From: DASPXY01 sp038227745
Lineage (GTDB): Bacteria; Planctomycetota; Planctomycetia; Gemmatales; Gemmataceae
Assembly: GCA_038227745.1 (NCBI GenBank)
Contig: JBBRPS010000532.1
Coordinates: 1-7,239 of the forward strand
Reading direction: 5' to 3'
Length of the DNA: 7,239 nt
Of this stretch, positions 5,853 to 7,239 are shown in pieces (position 1 is the first letter of the stretch; every line of letters starts with the position of its first letter). The position numbers were made by a program, and so were the translations under genes. The notes below the pieces were generated by a model. It saw only the letters and a program-made list of their open reading frames with translations, was not told where the DNA came from and did no database searches.

Positions 5853-5881
5853 GCAACGCCACCCGGAGAGGGTGGCGTTGC
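5853..5881. terminator. 12-bp hairpin between convergent rtcB and the small secreted-protein gene
   Basis: GCAACGCCACCC (5853-5864) and GGGTGGCGTTGC (5870-5881) are perfect reverse complements around the loop GGAGA. The hairpin lies 59 nt after the rtcB stop and 28 nt beyond the stop of the convergent gene, so it can serve both strands. Neither side has a T-run, so it is a terminator-like structure rather than a classical intrinsic terminator. Confidence 0.65.
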
Positions 5882-5909
5882 GGGATGGCTCGAAGCGGTC
5901 GGCGAGGTG

Positions 5910-6242
5910 TTACTTCTTGTACTCGAGCTTCGTGATCGAGATCATGTGCTTCTTGCCTTCCTTCTTGACGGTGCCGGTCACGGTCCCGTCCTTGGCCTCG
6001 GTGCAGATGTCGGCGTGGTACTTCTTGTTCGAGGCCTTGTCGAAGTAGTAGACGACGTCCTTGCCGTCCTTCTTCTCGACGATCACAGTCGCGCACTTCT
6101 TCTCGAGCTTCAGATCGCACTTGGCACAGGTGATCGAGCCCTTGATCGTGACTTCCTTGTCCTTGTCGCCGGCGTCCACGGTGGTGCCGGTGAAGCCCAC
6201 GATCATCGCCAGGCCGACCAACAGAGCAGCCACAAGCTTCAT
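5910..6242 (-). CDS. Small secreted Lys-rich protein with CxxC, DUF6370-like
   Basis: A 110-residue protein. It has an N-terminal signal peptide: MKL, a hydrophobic stretch of about 13 residues, and likely cleavage after VDA at about residue 24. No lipobox Cys is present. The mature part begins with a strand VTIKGSITCAKC and contains C39, C42, C50 and C80, with His76 in an HxxxC arrangement (HADIC), so metal binding or disulfide formation is possible. The end, TVTGTVKKEGKKHMISITKLE, has the look of closing strands of a small beta-barrel. It resembles the small DUF6370-type proteins seen in planctomycetes; the family name is from memory. Function is unknown. ATG 6242 is preceded by AAGGGAGGG at normal spacing, and the N-terminal extension upstream is not hydrophobic and would hide the signal peptide. 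It is transcribed alone, ending at the shared hairpin. Confidence 0.8.
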   Translation of the reverse strand: MKLVAALLVGLAMIVGFTGTTVDAGDKDKEVTIKGSITCAKCDLKLEKKCATVIVEKKDGKDVVYYFDKASNKKYHADICTEAKDGTVTGTVKKEGKKHMISITKLEYKK

Positions 6243-6323
6243 GAGGTACCCTCCCTTGAAAGAAAACCGGGCGGGGCCGCCAGGCGCCGTGCCGAACAGC
6301 TTACTTGCCCGGTTTGCTTCTGG

Positions 6324-6340
6324 GGATGATATAGTCATCC
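6324..6340. promoter_or_regulatory. Short palindrome upstream of the small secreted-protein gene
   Basis: GGATGA-TATAG-TCATCC is a 6-bp inverted repeat with an AT-rich centre, 82 nt upstream of the minus-strand start at 6242. On the minus strand the centre reads CTATATC, which could be part of a -10 box. A regulator site or promoter is possible. No clear -35 is seen. Confidence 0.25.
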
Positions 6341-6368
6341 GGGCCGGGCGACGCAACCCTGTCGTCCG

Positions 6369-6447
6369 GGCGAACGGCCGGCGTGAGCCGGCTGGTACGG
6401 CACCTCACGGGGGTGACGTACCAGCCGGCTTACGCCGGCCGTTCGCC
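6369..6447. repeat. Long near-perfect inverted repeat (30-nt arms)
   Basis: The left arm 6369-6398 (starting GGCGAACGGCCGGCGTG) and right arm 6418-6447 (ending GCCGGCCGTTCGCC) match at 29 of 30 positions, the exception being a G-T wobble. The 19-nt loop contains a further CACC...GGTG pairing (6401-6404 with 6411-6414). It begins 27 nt after the stop of the DUF6605-type gene on the minus strand. The high GC and extreme symmetry resemble dispersed REP/MITE-like palindromes of planctomycete genomes, recalled and not checked. It would also form a very stable transcript 3' end. There is no T-run and no obvious target duplication. Confidence 0.75.
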
Positions 6448-6474
6448 ATTACACGCCGCAAACCGCTCTGGCCC

Positions 6475-7239
6475 CTACGGCTGCCGGCCCCGCAGCGCCC
6501 GGCGCAGCACGTTCTGCGTGATCCGCTGCACGCGCACGTCGGGGCCGTGCGGCCGGCTCCAGTGCGACCACGGCAGCATGTGCCCCGGCGGCGCGCTCAG
6601 CCCCTGCGACCAGAAGATCGTCGAGGCGTTGAAGACAACGTTCCCCTTCGGTCCGGGGTAGACCGTCGCCGTCCAGCGCTGCGGCCGAGTCCCGCCGACC
6701 CAGGCGGTCCCGCCTGCAACTACCTCCAGGCCCGGCAGATCCGCGGGCGGGTCGCCGTGGTACTCCCAGCCGACCAGGCCGGGGACGCGGTCGCCCTTCT
6801 TCATCCCGGTGCCCTCGAAGATCCAGTGGCCGGGCTTCGTCACGACCCAGTCGCCGCCACCGTTGACCGGCTCGACGTTGCGCGCCCCGATCAGATAGCC
6901 TTCATCCGGGCCGCGCTCCGGGAACGGCCCGTGCTCCTTCTCGCGCAGCTCGGCCCACCGGTACTTGCCACCATACGGCCCGCCGCGGTACATGATCCGC
7001 TTCGGCCGGCCGTCGCCGGCGTCCTTCAGCGGGGTCACCCAGCACACCGCGTTGCCCGACAGGAAGAGCAGGCTAACCCCCGCGTCGCGCAGGGCCGTGA
7101 CGCTCTTGAACGCGCGGAGGTCCCAGTACTCGTCGTGGCCGACGCTCAGGAACGCCTTGCACTTCAGGCCCCGTTCCGGGGAAAGCATGTCGCTATTGGA
7201 GCAGTAGGTGACATCGTAGCCGTGCTGCTCCAGCCAGTA
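6475..7239 (-). CDS. DUF6605 / N,N-dimethylformamidase beta-subunit-like protein, C-terminal part
   Basis: The frame is open to the window edge, so the N-terminus is missing; 254 residues are visible. It enters as YWLEQHGYDVTYCSNSDML and continues FLSVGHDEYWDLRAF, with the GHDEYW motif typical of the glutamine-amidotransferase-like domain of dimethylformamidase large-subunit relatives (DUF6605). Then come LLFLSGNAVCW, a Gly-rich central part (YRGGPYGGKYRW) and GNVVFNASTIFWSQGL near the end, where the visible C-terminus finishes in an Arg-rich helix. Relatives are often large, sometimes secreted proteins of uncertain substrate; amide hydrolysis should not be assumed. The Met at 7188 is internal, because homologous sequence continues upstream of it. 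The stop is TAG at 6477-6475, followed by the long inverted repeat. Confidence 0.7.
   Translation of the reverse strand, partial: YWLEQHGYDVTYCSNSDMLSPERGLKCKAFLSVGHDEYWDLRAFKSVTALRDAGVSLLFLSGNAVCWVTPLKDAGDGRPKRIMYRGGPYGGKYRWAELREKEHGPFPERGPDEGYLIGARNVEPVNGGGDWVVTKPGHWIFEGTGMKKGDRVPGLVGWEYHGDPPADLPGLEVVAGGTAWVGGTRPQRWTATVYPGPKGNVVFNASTIFWSQGLSAPPGHMLPWSHWSRPHGPDVRVQRITQNVLRRALRGRQP

Noticed and set aside
4507..6120. Long minus-strand ORF opposite RtcB
   Set aside because: Antisense shadow of the high-GC3 rtcB codons. It has no family motifs, and the plus strand here is unmistakably RtcB.

Overview
The window is GC-rich with strong GC3 bias and short intergenic gaps. The gene families (DUF433/DUF5615 pair, a DUF6370-like small secreted protein, a DUF6605/dimethylformamidase-like enzyme, a bacterial archease-RtcB pair) and the dispersed-type palindromes suggest a planctomycete, probably near Gemmataceae/Isosphaerales. 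That assignment is inferred from family recall and was not computed.

Layout. 1-271: gene-free, with an AT-rich island carrying an imperfect palindrome and a hairpin-bearing sequence that looks like a mobile-repeat relic. 272-665 (+): an intact DUF433 antitoxin overlapping the first codons of a DUF5615 toxin that breaks off after about 17 residues. 725-2130 (-): a two-gene operon, a MOSC-domain protein followed 17 nt later by a peroxiredoxin-like protein of the PRXL2/SelU type. The peroxiredoxin reading frame is interrupted once, by a TGA exactly where the family has its first active-site Cys (UxxC). A hairpin with bacterial SECIS geometry lies directly behind it, so this is a strong selenoprotein candidate (725-1288). 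2131-2376: divergent intergenic region with a nested inverted repeat. 2377-5793 (+): archease followed by RNA ligase RtcB. RtcB carries a 510-residue LAGLIDADG intein at the active-site, metal-binding Cys. 5853-5881: a 12-bp hairpin between convergent genes. 5910-6242 (-): small secreted four-Cys protein. 6369-6447: 30-nt-arm inverted repeat. 6475-7239 (-): C-terminal part of a DUF6605-type protein that runs off the right edge.

How the genes work together. Archease and RtcB form one RNA repair/ligation unit: archease promotes guanylylation and turnover of RtcB, and the ligase becomes active only after the intein is spliced out, because the Cys after the intein is both the splicing nucleophile and a metal ligand. 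The MOSC protein and the selenoprotein candidate form a probable redox operon. The toxin-antitoxin remnant, the intein and the palindromes show repeated visits by mobile DNA. The most noteworthy items are the unannotated selenocysteine codon with its SECIS-like hairpin and the intein-split RtcB.
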